Shown: positions 1 through 10,548 of the stretch, one piece after another
How the letters are laid out: every line of letters begins with the position of its first letter
Position numbering within the stretch: position 1 is the first letter of the stretch
Assembly (NCBI GenBank): GCA_030581615.1
Contig: JAKTTT010000050.1
Coordinates: 81,897-145,896 of the forward strand
Source of the DNA: Alloascoidea africana
Lineage: Eukaryota; Ascomycota; Alloascoideomycetes; Alloascoideales; Alloascoideaceae
Reading direction: 5' to 3'
DNA: 64,000 nucleotides
The notes under the pieces: model-generated
Database searches by the model: none
What the model was told of the DNA's origin: nothing
What the model saw: the letters and a program-made list of their open reading frames with translations, nothing else
Made by a program: the position numbers and the translations under genes

Positions 1-26
1 GCAAACGCCAGTGCACCTCAAATCGG

Positions 27-34
27 CACGTGAC
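27..34. promoter_or_regulatory. E-box CACGTGAC upstream of PMT2
   Basis: CACGTGAC, the core bound by Cbf1/Pho4-type bHLH factors, lies about 220 bp upstream of the PMT2 start at 254. The same core occurs upstream of two other promoters in this window (14541 and 16307). The site is seen directly; factor binding is inferred. Confidence 0.45.
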
Positions 35-253
35 CGCAGAACAGCAGAACCGACGAGTCCCGGAAGTTTGAGCTCAGTGCTCCCGGGCTCCTCACGAAAT
101 GCCACGGTGTGTTCAAAGCTCCAAGCTCAAAAGCCCAAAACTCACTCAGGCCACTGCATCTCGAGTTTCTTCACCAGACACGTCAACTTTCTTTTTGTTC
201 TTCTTTCTCTTCTCGTCTACTCTTCTCCCCCTACCTAATTTCCCCCCCCAGCA

Positions 254-2663
254 ATGGCTTCTATAGCATCTGGAACACCCAAGCGGTCTTTAAGGCAGAG
301 AAAGACGAAGCAAAAGACGCCAGAGCCAGAGGTTGAGCCTCTGGTTCCCGTGGCCGAAAAGCCCACTGAAGAAATTGAAGTGGAGAAACCTGAGAAAGCA
401 ATTGTTGCTCCCGCAAAGTGCAGCAAAGTACGTGTCCTTTTATCTCTACTCCCGGAATCAATTCAAGTGCTGGTCGTCTTGAGTACGATTCTTTTATGTT
501 GAAATACTAAACGTGTCTTAGCTGTTAAAAATCGAAGCTATTGTCGCCCCAATAGTGTTTACTATACTGTCTCTTTTCACCCGATTGTACAGAATTGGCA
601 GAAGCAATATCGTTGTTTGGGATGAGGCACAGTAAGAATCCTTCGAATTGTCATCTACAACATCTTCTCCGGTACTAACGTCTATGTCTAGTTTTGGGAA
701 ATTTGGCTCCTTCTATCTGAAACACGAATTCTATCACGATGTCCATCCTCCACTGGGCAAAATGCTCGTGGGCCTCTCTGGTTATCTTGCAGGATATAAT
801 GGTTCTTTCGCTTTTGAATCTGGAAGTACCTACCCTGAGGAAGTGCACTATGTGAAAATGCGTATTTTTAACGCAATGTTTAACGTTCTCTGTGTCCCCG
901 TGGCCTATTTTACAGGGAAGGAGCTAGGTTTCTCTATTCCTGCTGTTTGGTTTTTAACCTTGATGGTTTTATTTGAACATAGCTATGTCACACTTGGCAA
1001 ATTTATTTTGCTTGATTCGATGCTTCTTTTTTTCACCGTTACGACTTTTTATGCATTTGTCAAGTTTCACAACCACCAAAGCAAACCTTTTACACGAAAG
1101 TGGTGGAAATGGCTGTTGCTAACAGGCATCTCGATTGGATGTGTTACATCTGTTAAAATGGTTGGTCTTTTTGTGACTGCTCTTGTTGGTATCTACACCA
1201 TTATCGACCTCTGGAACAAGTTTGGTGACAAATCCATCTCAATCAAGGCTTACATTGGTCATTGGATCTCTAGAATCATTGGTCTAATTATTATCCCCAT
1301 TCTCATCTTTGCGCTTTGTTTCAAGGTGCATTTTGACCTCCTCTACAAATCTGGCCCTGGTGATGCAAACATGAGTTCGCTTTTCCAGGCTAACCTTCTC
1401 GGTTCCGAGATCACAGGCGGCGCCAGAGACATTATGATTGGCTCGGTCGTCACCATCAAGAACCAAGGTGCCGGCGGAGGTTTATTGCACTCTCATGTTC
1501 AAACATACCCAGAGGGATCTGGACAGAACCAAGTCACCACCTATGGACATAAGGATTCCAACAACAATTGGATATTTGAGCGAATGCGTGGTAAAGATTA
1601 CTATGTCCGTGATGTTGACCCCCTAGAGCCTGTTAGAGACGGTGATGTTGTTAGATTGATGCACCAAAACTTGGGAAGAAATTTGCACACCCACGAGATT
1701 GCAGCGCCTATTACTCCTAGCGAATTTGAGGTTGCCGGTTATGGTAACCTGACAATTGGAGATGAGAAGGATAACTGGGTAGTTGAGATTACCAGCTCTA
1801 TTGGAGACGAGGATAAGAATGCTCTCCATCCATTGACAAGCTCTTTTAGACTCAAGTCTAATGTTTACAACTGTTATCTTGCCACATCTGGAAGCAGTCT
1901 ACCACAATGGGGTTACAGACAGGGCGAAGTTGTGTGCAAGAAGAATCCTCTCTACCGTGACAAGAGCACATGGTGGAACATTGAGTACCATGCAAATGAC
2001 CTTTTGGAGGAAGGCGAGGTGAAGTTGCCCAAAACCCCTTTTATCAAGGATTTCATCGAGTTGAACGTTGCCATGATGATGACCAACAACGCTCTAGTGC
2101 CAGATCCCGATAAACAAGATGATCTTGCCTCCTCCTGGTGGCAATGGCCTACTTTGAATGTTGGAATCAGGCTCTGTGGTTGGTCCGATGACAACATCAA
2201 ATACTTTTTGATCGGCTCTCCTGCTGTCACTTGGGGAAGCTCTCTGTTCCTCATTGTCTTTGTCATTACTACAATATTCTACATTTTGCGATGGAAGCGC
2301 CAGTACAACGACTTTGCTGAACACCGCAAACTGGACAAGTATCTGATGGCTGGCTTCTACCCCTTGCTGGGTTGGGGGCTCCACTATGCTCCATTTGTTA
2401 TAATGGGCCGTGTCACCTACGTTCATCACTATCTTCCTGCTCTCTATTTTGCAATTATTATCTTTGCCTTCCTCGTTGACTTTTTCACCACTCCACTATA
2501 CAGATGTACCAAAGGAACAGTGGGACTCTACATTGTCTATGGTAGTCTCTACGCACTGGTTATTGGCATATTTGTATATTTTGCTCCAATCAGCTTTGGA
2601 ATGGAAGGTCCCTCATCAAACTACTCGAGACTCAACTGGCTTTCGACCTGGAGGATAGCTTAA
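254..2663 (+). CDS. PMT2: Dolichyl-phosphate-mannose:protein O-mannosyltransferase, PMT2 family (three exons)
   Basis: This ER membrane enzyme transfers mannose from Dol-P-Man to Ser/Thr of secretory proteins, normally as a Pmt1-Pmt2 heterodimer. Exons are 254-427, 522-631 and 692-2663. Donors are GTACGT and GTAAGA; branch points are TACTAAA and TACTAAC. The spliced protein is 751 aa, close to the usual Pmt2 length of about 759. Exon 2 ends at the luminal motif VWDEAHFGKFG, with the catalytic Asp-Glu pair near residues 92-93; the His codon is split by intron 2. A MIR region follows (about 340-530), with the family motif [12 protein letters not shown], then C-terminal membrane helices including [20 protein letters not shown]. 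Similarity is clearly greater to Pmt2 than to Pmt1 or Pmt4. The ATG at 254 gives a basic cytosolic tail typical of the family. Confidence in the family is high; exon ends rest on splice consensus. Confidence 0.95.
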
Positions 2664-2859
2664 TAGTGGACACTTAATTATACATTATGAAAATTTAGGA
2701 ATGTAATGTCTGGATAATTTGATCCGTTGAAAACAATTGAAACTCTAAACTCTGTAATTGGGTTCAACAAAAATTGGCGTTATCGTGATTCTGTATACAG
2801 TGTGCCTCTAATAATATGTGTTCAGTAAATGCTAACACTTAATTATATTGGTCTCTATC

Positions 2860-3847
2860 TTATTCCTTCTTTGAATTATCTTTACTAGAGCTTCCTTCTG
2901 CTTCTTCGGCAATATCATCCAATTTTGATTCCTTGGCTGCTTTTTCCTTTTCTAATTTTTCCTGGCGTAGTCTTTCTTCTTCAAGAGATAGCCTTAACGC
3001 CAGCGCCAACTCTGGATCCATGCTTGGATCTGTGCCAAAATCAAACACATCGCCGGTATTCTCAGCGGCATCTCCAAATCCAGTAGCATTGTCTGAGATA
3101 ATAGCAGATTTTTGGACTTCTTCGTATAGCAGGTATGGTCCAGGGGGAATCGAAACCAGAGTGCTGTTGTCCTTATTAACGGCTTTTACAAATGCATTGA
3201 GTTTCTCTTCGTTATCCGCCTGTTCTCCAAAACTGATAAAATCGACAGCAATGTTGTTTTTCTTCATCCGCTTAGCCAATTTTTCAAGATCCTTTTTCTT
3301 TTCGCTTATAGGGCTCCCCACGAAAACAATTATTCTCTGGCTTTGAGCCTTATTTTGGCGGTGTTTGAGAGATAGCTTTTAAAGATCAGTGTTAGAGGCA
3401 AAAAACTCCAACCACAGTATTTAGGCAACAAGTAACATACCGCAGCCACTTGAATAGCAGTGGAAAAATGTGTAGTGCCACTAACCGAGGCATCATGAAG
3501 TGCCACCAGAATCTTTCCATAGTCTGTGGTAAAAGTTGACAGAACTTGTGGCCTGGCAATATTATCTGTTAATTGGCAATTCAATCAAAGCTTCTTGGAA
3601 AATGGCATACCCAGATCCTCCCATTGACATGATTCCAACAGTACTTTCTGGATTGCTGCGCGTTTTTTTCCGGAAGATAACTTCCACTGTGTCTAACTCA
3701 GCATCAAATCTAGTATTTGCGTAATCTCCATTTCTCATAAACTCTGAATTGTCAAGGCTTTAGGGATAAATAAATATTAGTATCTTTAGACAAGCCTAGA
3801 GCCCCAAATCACATCACTTACACAATCATAGTAGCCTCCAACACCAT
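2860..3847 (-). CDS. RPN10: 26S proteasome regulatory subunit Rpn10 (four exons)
   Basis: Rpn10 is a ubiquitin receptor of the 19S regulatory particle. Minus-strand exons are 3847-3822, 3757-3611, 3552-3441 and 3375-2860; introns are 58-65 nt. The spliced protein of 266 aa matches the yeast length of about 268. It begins MVLEATMIVLDNSEF, the conserved start of the vWA domain, which runs to about residue 190. One ubiquitin-interacting motif sits near residues 214-229 with the core LALALRLSLEEE. The tail is Lys/Glu-rich. Intron 2 has two possible acceptors; only the downstream one (GCCAG, exon starting at 3552) keeps the frame and yields the conserved PQVLSTFT. The gene is divergent from TAF12, with 212 bp between start codons. 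Confidence 0.94.
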
Positions 3848-3924
3848 TGCTGCTAGAATTTGTAAACCAGAAGCCTATCAACATGTTTGAACCTAACGAG
3901 TGGCGAAGAGTACTCGCTGTGCGG

Positions 3925-3932
3925 CAGGGTAA
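3925..3932. promoter_or_regulatory. Reb1-like site CAGGGTAA between RPN10 and TAF12
   Basis: CAGGGTAA (reverse TTACCCTG) fits the Reb1 consensus TTACCCK. It lies in the 212-bp divergent promoter, 78 bp from the RPN10 start and 128 bp from the TAF12 start. Reb1 is a general regulatory factor that clears nucleosomes at such promoters; use here is inferred. Confidence 0.4.
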
Positions 3933-4059
3933 CACCTATTCCGTTCCACCATACATGACGAGCATTACACTTAGAGCGCGTATATCCAGGTCCGCCACGA
4001 ACATGACGTTTTACTCAACATCTATGTATTCAGCAGTTACAGGTTAATAACGAGGTGCA

Positions 4060-5553
4060 ATGAACAATCAATCTCAAAATGGCTCTTCCTCTAGTCAAAG
4101 CCAAACTTCTACTACTGTGAGAATACCACCTCAGCTTCAACAGCTAATTCAACAGTACAAAAATGAAGTTTCGTTAGCACAACAGGCTGGACAAGATACT
4201 CCAACTGGTGCTGAACATGCGCGCAAAGCGCAACAAGTTCGACAACAGATAATGGATTACCAAGAGAAATTGAAAAAATCACAATTGAATTTACAGAAGC
4301 AAAGTCAAAGTTCTGGTAGCGGACAGCCAGGAACAAGCTCATCACAGTCCAGTAGCGCTAGAGCAAGTCCTGCTCCGACACAGCAGGCGCCACAACAAGC
4401 ATCATCATCGGCGCAAGAATCAAAGTCAAGCCAAGGGAGCATTTCAAAAGAAGCGACGCCAAATCCATCTAGAGCAGCATCTGTTGATGTTAAACCCCAG
4501 TCTAATCTTGCCACCAATACATCGTCCACCACCAGTGCAGCAATAGCGGCTGAGCTCTCAGCTTTGGTGGAACAGTTTACAAAGTTACAAAAGGAAATGG
4601 GAGAGCATGAGAGGAAAATCAAGGAAATAGAGGAAAACGCGAAGAAAACAAATTTATCGGCTGAAAGTGAAGCCTTGCAAAAGAGACAAGAAGTCTTGAA
4701 GCAGGAGTTGCGCAAGAGGCAATCGCACGATATTGCTCAGAAGATCTCTGATATCCGACATAAACAGACCAATTCTTTTACATCAACAGTCTCAAATAAT
4801 AGCAATAGCAGCAATCTAAGCTCAACTAAACCTGCCACCGGGCACATTACTGGGACGCCAACTCCTGCTGCAAAAATCCAGTCTCCTTTGACTAGACAGC
4901 AACTTCAGCAACAGTTTGTATCGAACAAACTTCCGCAACAGTACTCGAGAACAACCAGTTCGCTGGCATCCCAGACACATACCCCAGTAAGCAGAGGCCA
5001 ATCGCCTGCGATAAACTACCACAACCGTTCTTCATCTGGGCCTTCATTCCACAACACGAGCTCCATGCTCAACAAGTCTTCTCCAGGATTATCATCATCA
5101 GTTAAAACACCAATTCCCATCTCTGCGAAACAAGGCATTCGCCCGTATGGATACGGAAGCGGAGTGGTGCCTTCTCCCATCGGCACACCCGGACTGGCTC
5201 GAAATGCACCTTACTACGATGCCGCTTTATCTAACGAAAGGATTCTATCCAAGCGGAAGCTTAACGAGATGATTAAAAATTTATCAGGAGAAGATTATAA
5301 CGATACCATGCTGGATGCAGACGTTGAGGAGATGTTACTCGATCTCGCAGACAACTTTGTGAGCAATGTAGTTGGGTTTTCAGGCCGACTGGCAAAGCAC
5401 AGAAAATCCGAAGCAATCGATGTAAAAGACATTCAGATGAATCTGGAGAGAAACTGGAATATCAAAGTGCCAGGTTATGTCTCAGATGAGATTAAAGCTA
5501 TTAAAAGATGGGTTCCAAGTACCGGTTCCAAAACTGGCACTGCTAATAAGTAG
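4060..5553 (+). CDS. TAF12: TFIID/SAGA subunit TAF12
   Basis: TAF12 is a histone-fold subunit shared by TFIID and SAGA that pairs with TAF4 or Ada1. The protein is 497 aa from an uninterrupted frame. The N-terminal 380 residues are low in complexity and rich in Gln and Ser. A short charged segment (about 185-235) looks like a coiled coil. The histone fold begins near residue 397 with SKRKLNEMIKNLSG and continues through DVEEMLLDLADNFVSNVV and the conserved VKDIQMNLERNWNIKVPGY. That C-terminal block is diagnostic of TAF12. The ATG at 4060 is the first in frame. Identification rests on this conserved fold; the rest of the protein is too divergent to help. Confidence 0.93.
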   Translation: MNNQSQNGSSSSQSQTSTTVRIPPQLQQLIQQYKNEVSLAQQAGQDTPTGAEHARKAQQVRQQIMDYQEKLKKSQLNLQKQSQSSGSGQPGTSSSQSSSARASPAPTQQAPQQASSSAQESKSSQGSISKEATPNPSRAASVDVKPQSNLATNTSSTTSAAIAAELSALVEQFTKLQKEMGEHERKIKEIEENAKKTNLSAESEALQKRQEVLKQELRKRQSHDIAQKISDIRHKQTNSFTSTVSNNSNSSNLSSTKPATGHITGTPTPAAKIQSPLTRQQLQQQFVSNKLPQQYSRTTSSLASQTHTPVSRGQSPAINYHNRSSSGPSFHNTSSMLNKSSPGLSSSVKTPIPISAKQGIRPYGYGSGVVPSPIGTPGLARNAPYYDAALSNERILSKRKLNEMIKNLSGEDYNDTMLDADVEEMLLDLADNFVSNVVGFSGRLAKHRKSEAIDVKDIQMNLERNWNIKVPGYVSDEIKAIKRWVPSTGSKTGTANK

Positions 5554-5683
5554 ACTTTAAGTCTTTTTTCCTCTGTATAATAATTGTATCTCTTTAGGAT
5601 AACTGGGCTTTCCTCTAGTGAGAAGTAGTTTATGATGCTCTTAGTAACTTTGGTATACAATAATCTTGATGCTGGTCTGTGGG

Positions 5684-5690
5684 TTACCCG
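5684..5690. promoter_or_regulatory. Reb1-like site TTACCCG upstream of UTP12
   Basis: TTACCCG lies 92 bp upstream of the UTP12 start codon and is followed by a run of A (about 5709-5725). A Reb1 site next to a poly(dA) tract is the classic arrangement of a nucleosome-depleted ribosome-biogenesis promoter. This is inference from the motif. Confidence 0.45.
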
Positions 5691-5781
5691 CCTAATAAAG
5701 TTTCCCTGAAAAAAAAAAAAAAAAATGAAAAATGGCATCTACTTCCCATATTTGTGTGGTATTGGGAAATCGATACAGTTA

Positions 5782-8658
5782 ATGGTTCAATCATATCTTC
5801 GATTCGAGCAAAAATCGTGCTTTGGCGTAATTGCGTCCGGGCAGAGCTCTGTATGGCTTCCCAATAAAACCAAGGACTCCAGGACTGCTCGAGGAAGGCT
5901 CATCACAGCAGCATTGGAAGAGATATTGGTCTGGGATATTCATACGGGGACACTTTTAGAGCGACTAAGAGATGGTGCGGTTCCTGGAGCGGAGAATTTT
6001 TCTGGTAAACCTGCTCAGATTACAGCTATGGCATTTCATCCTTTGAATGAAATTCTGGCTGTTGGACACACCGATGGATCTATAAAGATTTGGGATTTCA
6101 ACACACGGACCGTTCTTTTGACTTTTAACGGTCATAAATCTGCAATTAGTGTACTTCAGTTTGATAAATTGGGGGTCAAGATTGTGAGCGGTTCAAGTGA
6201 TTCAAATATTGTGGTATGGGATCTGGTTTCTGAAACAGGATTGTTCAAACTCAGAAGCCACAGGAATCAAATCACAGGGCTACAGTTCATCCGAAGTGGT
6301 AATGAGAATGAAGAAGAAGATGAGTGGCTAGCTTCTGTTTCAAAAGATGGGCTTATAAAGTTGTGGGATTTGAGAACAAGACAATGTGTTGAAACACATG
6401 TAGCGAATCCGAAAGAGTCCTGGGCCATAGCAGCAGACATTGAAAGCGAGTTCCTGATAACAAGTGGTAGTGATAAACAGTTAAAAATTTGGAAAATAGA
6501 CCTGGAAGGTGAAGATGGGTCCAAGCTCATCGATATTGGGCATATCGATAAACGATCCAAGGCAAGAGGTTTATCTATATCGTTTCACCCATCAAACAAG
6601 TTTTTCCAAGTTCAAAATGCAGACAAGACGTGTGAAATTTTCAGAATACGGCCCGAAGAAGAAATTAAAAAAGCAGTTACACGAAGAAAGAAACGGTTAA
6701 AGGAGAAAGGTGCAGATGAAAAGTCGTTGGAAGATATTAAAGGAACAGACCCCTATTTTGTCTTTGGAGCTTTTGCGGTTGTCAGTGGTTCAGGTAGCGG
6801 TAACGCAAAGATCAAATCTTGTGTATGGTGTAATAACGCTCGACAAAACCAGCAACTATCTGAGATAAATCTCGTAATCACTCTATCTAACAATAGCATT
6901 GAGTACCACAGCATCTCAGTTCCGAAAAAGTTTTCAAACACTTCTCTGGTTACAAGCGAAAGAAAATGCAATCTTGAATTGGGAGGACACCGCACGGACC
7001 CAAGAGCAATTGCATTAACTTCAGATGACAAGCTTGTGGCCTCTATATCCAAGGGTGAAATCAAAATATGGAATGTCCATTCAACAAACTGTATTCGTAC
7101 TTTCCAGAGTGGATATGGCACTTGTGTGGCCTTTCTCCCTGGTGATGCTCTCATCATCGTTGGCACCACTGAAGGTGAGCTGCAGTTATTTGATATTGCA
7201 TCTTCTACGCTCATCCAGTCGATTGAGGACGCACATGAGAATGGAATCTGGTCTTTGGATATAAGTTCCGATGGCAAAACCATGGTTAGTGGGGGTCGTG
7301 ACAAGCAACTCAAGTTTTGGGAGTTTAAGGTAGTCTCGGAGACAATTCCAGGCACAACAAACAAGATTTCCAAGATGAATCTAAAACATACAAAAACTTT
7401 GGAAGTGAATGATGAAGTTTTGGCAGTGAAGATTTCCCCCGATAATAGATACGTTCTTGCCGCGCTCCAAGATTCAAGTGTCAAAATTTTCTATCTCGAC
7501 ACGTTAAAGTTCTTCCTCACGCTTTACGGCCACAAGGGATTGGTTCTATCTATAGACGTGTCACACGATTCCAAGCTCGTTGTCACTGGATCTCAGGATA
7601 AAAATATTAAGATCTGGGGTCTTGACTTTGGTGATTGTCACAGATCTATTTTTGCTCATCAGGAGCCTATTACAAATGTAGTCTTTGACAAGTCATCGCA
7701 CAATTTTTTTTCAGCTTCTAGAGATGGATCAATCAAGTATTGGGATGGTGATAAATTTGAGAATGTACAGAAACTAAATGCTCATCAATCTGAAGTATGG
7801 GGATTAGCTGTGGCGCATACTGGCGAATTTCTCGTTAGTTGTTCACACGATAAAAGTATACGGGTTTGGCTTCAAACGGAAGACCAGATTTTCCTACAGG
7901 AGGAGCGCGAAAAAGAGATGGAAGAACTTTACGAGTCTACTCTTTTGACATCTTTGGAGGATGAAGAAGAAATGACTGCAAGGAACGGAGACAAGGAAGG
8001 TGAAGACGGAGAAGGTGAAACGTCAAATGCAGTAAGAGCTGGAAGACAAACCATCGAGACATTAAAAGCTGGTGAAGTGATTATGGAAGCGTTGGATATA
8101 GGTATGGGCGACTTGGCTCTGCTTGAAGAGTACGAGCAAGCGAAAAAGGATGCTTTGAGAAAGAAACAGACAGCTCCAGCTCTGCCATCTAGAAACATCA
8201 TTTTGACGGTGAAAAACATGTCTGCTCAAGAATACGTGTTTGAGGTTGTATCCAAAGTCAAATCTGCTCAACTGGATGATGCTCTCATAATTCTTCCTTT
8301 TAGCAAAGTTGTTGCCATGTTTAGGTTTATCGATCTTTGGACAAGGGCGTCTATTGAATCAAACACTGTAAACCTAAACATTCAACTAATTTGCCGGATT
8401 TTGTTTTTCCTCATAAGAGTCCATTCAAAAGAGATCAGTGTTAACAAGATAATGAGGCCGATGCTTGAATCCGTTAGGAATAACTTGGTTAAAATGTTGC
8501 AAATTCAAAGAAATGATATCGGGTTTAATGTGCAAGGACTTCAGTACCTCAAGAGCTCCTGGGACACATACCACAAAAAAGAGTTTGTTGATGAGTATGA
8601 CCAATTAATGGAGATTGAAAAGAGCTCAAAGAAACGAGTCTTTTCAACAGTTGTATAA
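5782..8658 (+). CDS. UTP12: U3 snoRNP/SSU processome WD-repeat protein Utp12 (Dip2)
   Basis: Utp12 is part of the UTP-B subcomplex, acting in the nucleolus in 18S rRNA maturation. The predicted protein is 958 aa. I chose the ATG at 5782 because MVQSYLRFEQKSCFGVIAS matches the family start (MVKSYQRFEQ in S. cerevisiae); the in-frame ATG at 5725 adds only 19 unconserved residues. Two seven-bladed WD40 propellers fill about residues 1-710, with repeats such as SGSSDSNIVVWDL and GSQDKNIKIWGLDFGDCHRS. An acidic linker (about 720-770) leads to the Utp12 family domain from about 800, including AQLDDALIILPFSKV, and the C-terminal FVDEYDQ motif. No intron is evident. Confidence 0.95.
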   Translation: MVQSYLRFEQKSCFGVIASGQSSVWLPNKTKDSRTARGRLITAALEEILVWDIHTGTLLERLRDGAVPGAENFSGKPAQITAMAFHPLNEILAVGHTDGSIKIWDFNTRTVLLTFNGHKSAISVLQFDKLGVKIVSGSSDSNIVVWDLVSETGLFKLRSHRNQITGLQFIRSGNENEEEDEWLASVSKDGLIKLWDLRTRQCVETHVANPKESWAIAADIESEFLITSGSDKQLKIWKIDLEGEDGSKLIDIGHIDKRSKARGLSISFHPSNKFFQVQNADKTCEIFRIRPEEEIKKAVTRRKKRLKEKGADEKSLEDIKGTDPYFVFGAFAVVSGSGSGNAKIKSCVWCNNARQNQQLSEINLVITLSNNSIEYHSISVPKKFSNTSLVTSERKCNLELGGHRTDPRAIALTSDDKLVASISKGEIKIWNVHSTNCIRTFQSGYGTCVAFLPGDALIIVGTTEGELQLFDIASSTLIQSIEDAHENGIWSLDISSDGKTMVSGGRDKQLKFWEFKVVSETIPGTTNKISKMNLKHTKTLEVNDEVLAVKISPDNRYVLAALQDSSVKIFYLDTLKFFLTLYGHKGLVLSIDVSHDSKLVVTGSQDKNIKIWGLDFGDCHRSIFAHQEPITNVVFDKSSHNFFSASRDGSIKYWDGDKFENVQKLNAHQSEVWGLAVAHTGEFLVSCSHDKSIRVWLQTEDQIFLQEEREKEMEELYESTLLTSLEDEEEMTARNGDKEGEDGEGETSNAVRAGRQTIETLKAGEVIMEALDIGMGDLALLEEYEQAKKDALRKKQTAPALPSRNIILTVKNMSAQEYVFEVVSKVKSAQLDDALIILPFSKVVAMFRFIDLWTRASIESNTVNLNIQLICRILFFLIRVHSKEISVNKIMRPMLESVRNNLVKMLQIQRNDIGFNVQGLQYLKSSWDTYHKKEFVDEYDQLMEIEKSSKKRVFSTVV

Positions 8659-9526
8659 GTATGTAGATTCAAATGCAGACATGGTGCTTTTGTGTCATAT
8701 AAGCCACACGGTTATACTTTATAGTACAAAATTTGGCACAATATGACAAAGATAGGTTATAACCAGTTGATCTCAGGCATCTTGAGTTGGTGTGTTTACC
8801 GTATAACTGCAACTTTCCCCTTAGAATTTCAGTCCGTGCGAATATTGTTAAAAGGCGGAACATCAGGGATATGCTCGATATGTCACGGCGGTTATGTCAA
8901 TGCGAGTTTGAGCTAAGAAGAACACGGACGTTAATTTTCTACTCAAATTTAGGATCTATTTTTTAACTCTACAAATATGCCCTAAGAACAGGACTAGACT
9001 TGGAAACGGAGAAGATTTCATATCAGCCACGTTTTAAGCGGGCTTGATTGCCGAGGCACTACACCGGCTTGGTTCAATCCCGAATAGACGGTGATGATGG
9101 TCTTGTTCATCCTGGACTGTTAAATTCAACAATAAGAAAAAGCATGGTTAGCACACTTTCTACACAACGGGGGATAAGAGCAGTTTATTGTAAGGTTATT
9201 TGTCAAGATCCATGGGACTTTTGCAAAAAGGCATTCTAATAATCACACGCTCAATGCCGATCTGCTCATTACCACCGCTGCTACCGACAAGCCGCCGCAC
9301 AATCCGATGTTTTCAATTGTAATACAAGTAATAATTAGTTCAGCGTTAAGTAACTTGTAAAGGGGAGCCTTAGGAGCACCTGAGTGAACACAGGGCGCAT
9401 GTGGATAAAGGACCCAAGATAAAACAAATACAAGCACGACCAGGCAATAAAGGGGGCATGACAGAAACCCTCCAAAGGGCAGGAAGGCAAAGCAGCGGAC
9501 CAAACGATTTGTGCAACGTTATGCCA

Positions 9527-9549
9527 TGTTCTGTTCTGTTCTGTTCTGT
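9527..9549. repeat. TGTTC pentanucleotide tandem repeat
   Basis: Four full copies of TGTTC plus TGT, in intergenic DNA. It is one of several five-base tandem repeats in the spacers of this window. Confidence 0.9.
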
Positions 9550-10445
9550 CCAGGATACATAGGTCTGTGTGTGGATGGCGAGGGAAGAACCCACGCGCCC
9601 TGTTCACGCCCAAGTGCTTTTGCTTAAAATTTGTAGGCAAGGCCGCCGGGGTTGAAACTTCCGAATTCACTTGCCTTTATAGCTCTGCGTTTTACTACTT
9701 ATTTTTCTTTTGTCTCCCTTTACAATCAACAAGAAAGCTTATAAGCCATAACGGTAATGCTATAATTTTTCCTAAGAATTTGAGTAATTTCAGATTTTTG
9801 CTTTTGCCTTTTGCTTTTTCTGTTTTGCTCCCTCTGCTTCCCAGTATTCTTTTCCACTTTCCCGGGACAATCACGGCCATCGTGATGACTATGATCATCC
9901 ACGAGAAGTAGCTTCTTGTTGTATTTAATTAGAGCTAGGGCAAAAAAAAAAAGAATGATCACCGCCCGACCCTTTTTCTCTTGAGAATTAAAAAGTTTTC
10001 AAACATAAACTGTAGCATTTGGTGTAACGACCACAGTCTAACAATCATGAGCTTGGACACGCCAATCTCAGAAGCTTCCAGTTGTCATTATTAATCAGTG
10101 CAGGCAGGCGCGATAGTGCAACTTTTTCAGCAAACACTCTCTGCCCCATTTCTGAGTCCGCCTATACAAGACGAAAGCAGCAGTTAATAAAGCAAAACAG
10201 GTAGAGGTAGAGCTGCTTATCCAGATTCAACCTCAGATTCAGATCCCTGAGGGTTTGAAGAGCATGTGCTCTCAAAACCATCAGAGTATCTATTTTTGCC
10301 GTATTCGTCTGTGCGTAAAGTGGTTACGTGTATTTCGCCCGCATTGCATGGCACATTTATGCCCTATTTAGAAATGTTTGCACCTGCATGCATATATCAC
10401 ATTTCCTGCAGTATTCCGCTTGCGGAACGGGGTGCGGTGGCCTGG

Positions 10446-10452
10446 TATAAAG
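10446..10452 (+). promoter_or_regulatory. TATA box of the haspin-like gene
   Basis: TATAAAG lies 103 bp upstream of the ATG at 10549. Its position argues that the in-frame ATG at 10378, upstream of the TATA box, is not the translation start. Confidence 0.6.
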
Positions 10453-10548
10453 CTCTCTTCCCGCCATCCCTACCCGCTCTTTTCTTCGATTTCCCACCAA
10501 CTGCCGTGTTTTCTTGTTTTGTTATCATCTGGCAAAGCAATATCGTTC

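Larger units (their letters stand above)
8659..10548. other. Long intergenic region before the haspin gene, no supported gene
   Basis: This 1.9-kb stretch separates UTP12 from the haspin-like gene. Open frames in it are short, begin at non-ATG codons or have no recognisable motif, on both strands. I found no tRNA or snoRNA I could defend. It holds a TGTTC tandem repeat (9527-9549), a run of A at about 9942, and a TATA box close to the next gene. The length suggests a regulated promoter or an unrecognised non-coding RNA. Confidence 0.6.

Noticed and set aside
9050-9100. Possible tRNA (GGTTCAATCC B-box-like) and C-box-like GTGATGA
   Set aside because: The T-stem pairs at only four of five positions, no acceptor stem or A box fits upstream, and no D box follows the C-box-like sequence at snoRNA distance.
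10378-10548. 57-residue N-terminal extension of the haspin-like protein
   Set aside because: The extension lies across the TATA box at 10446; the ATG at 10549 is the plausible start.
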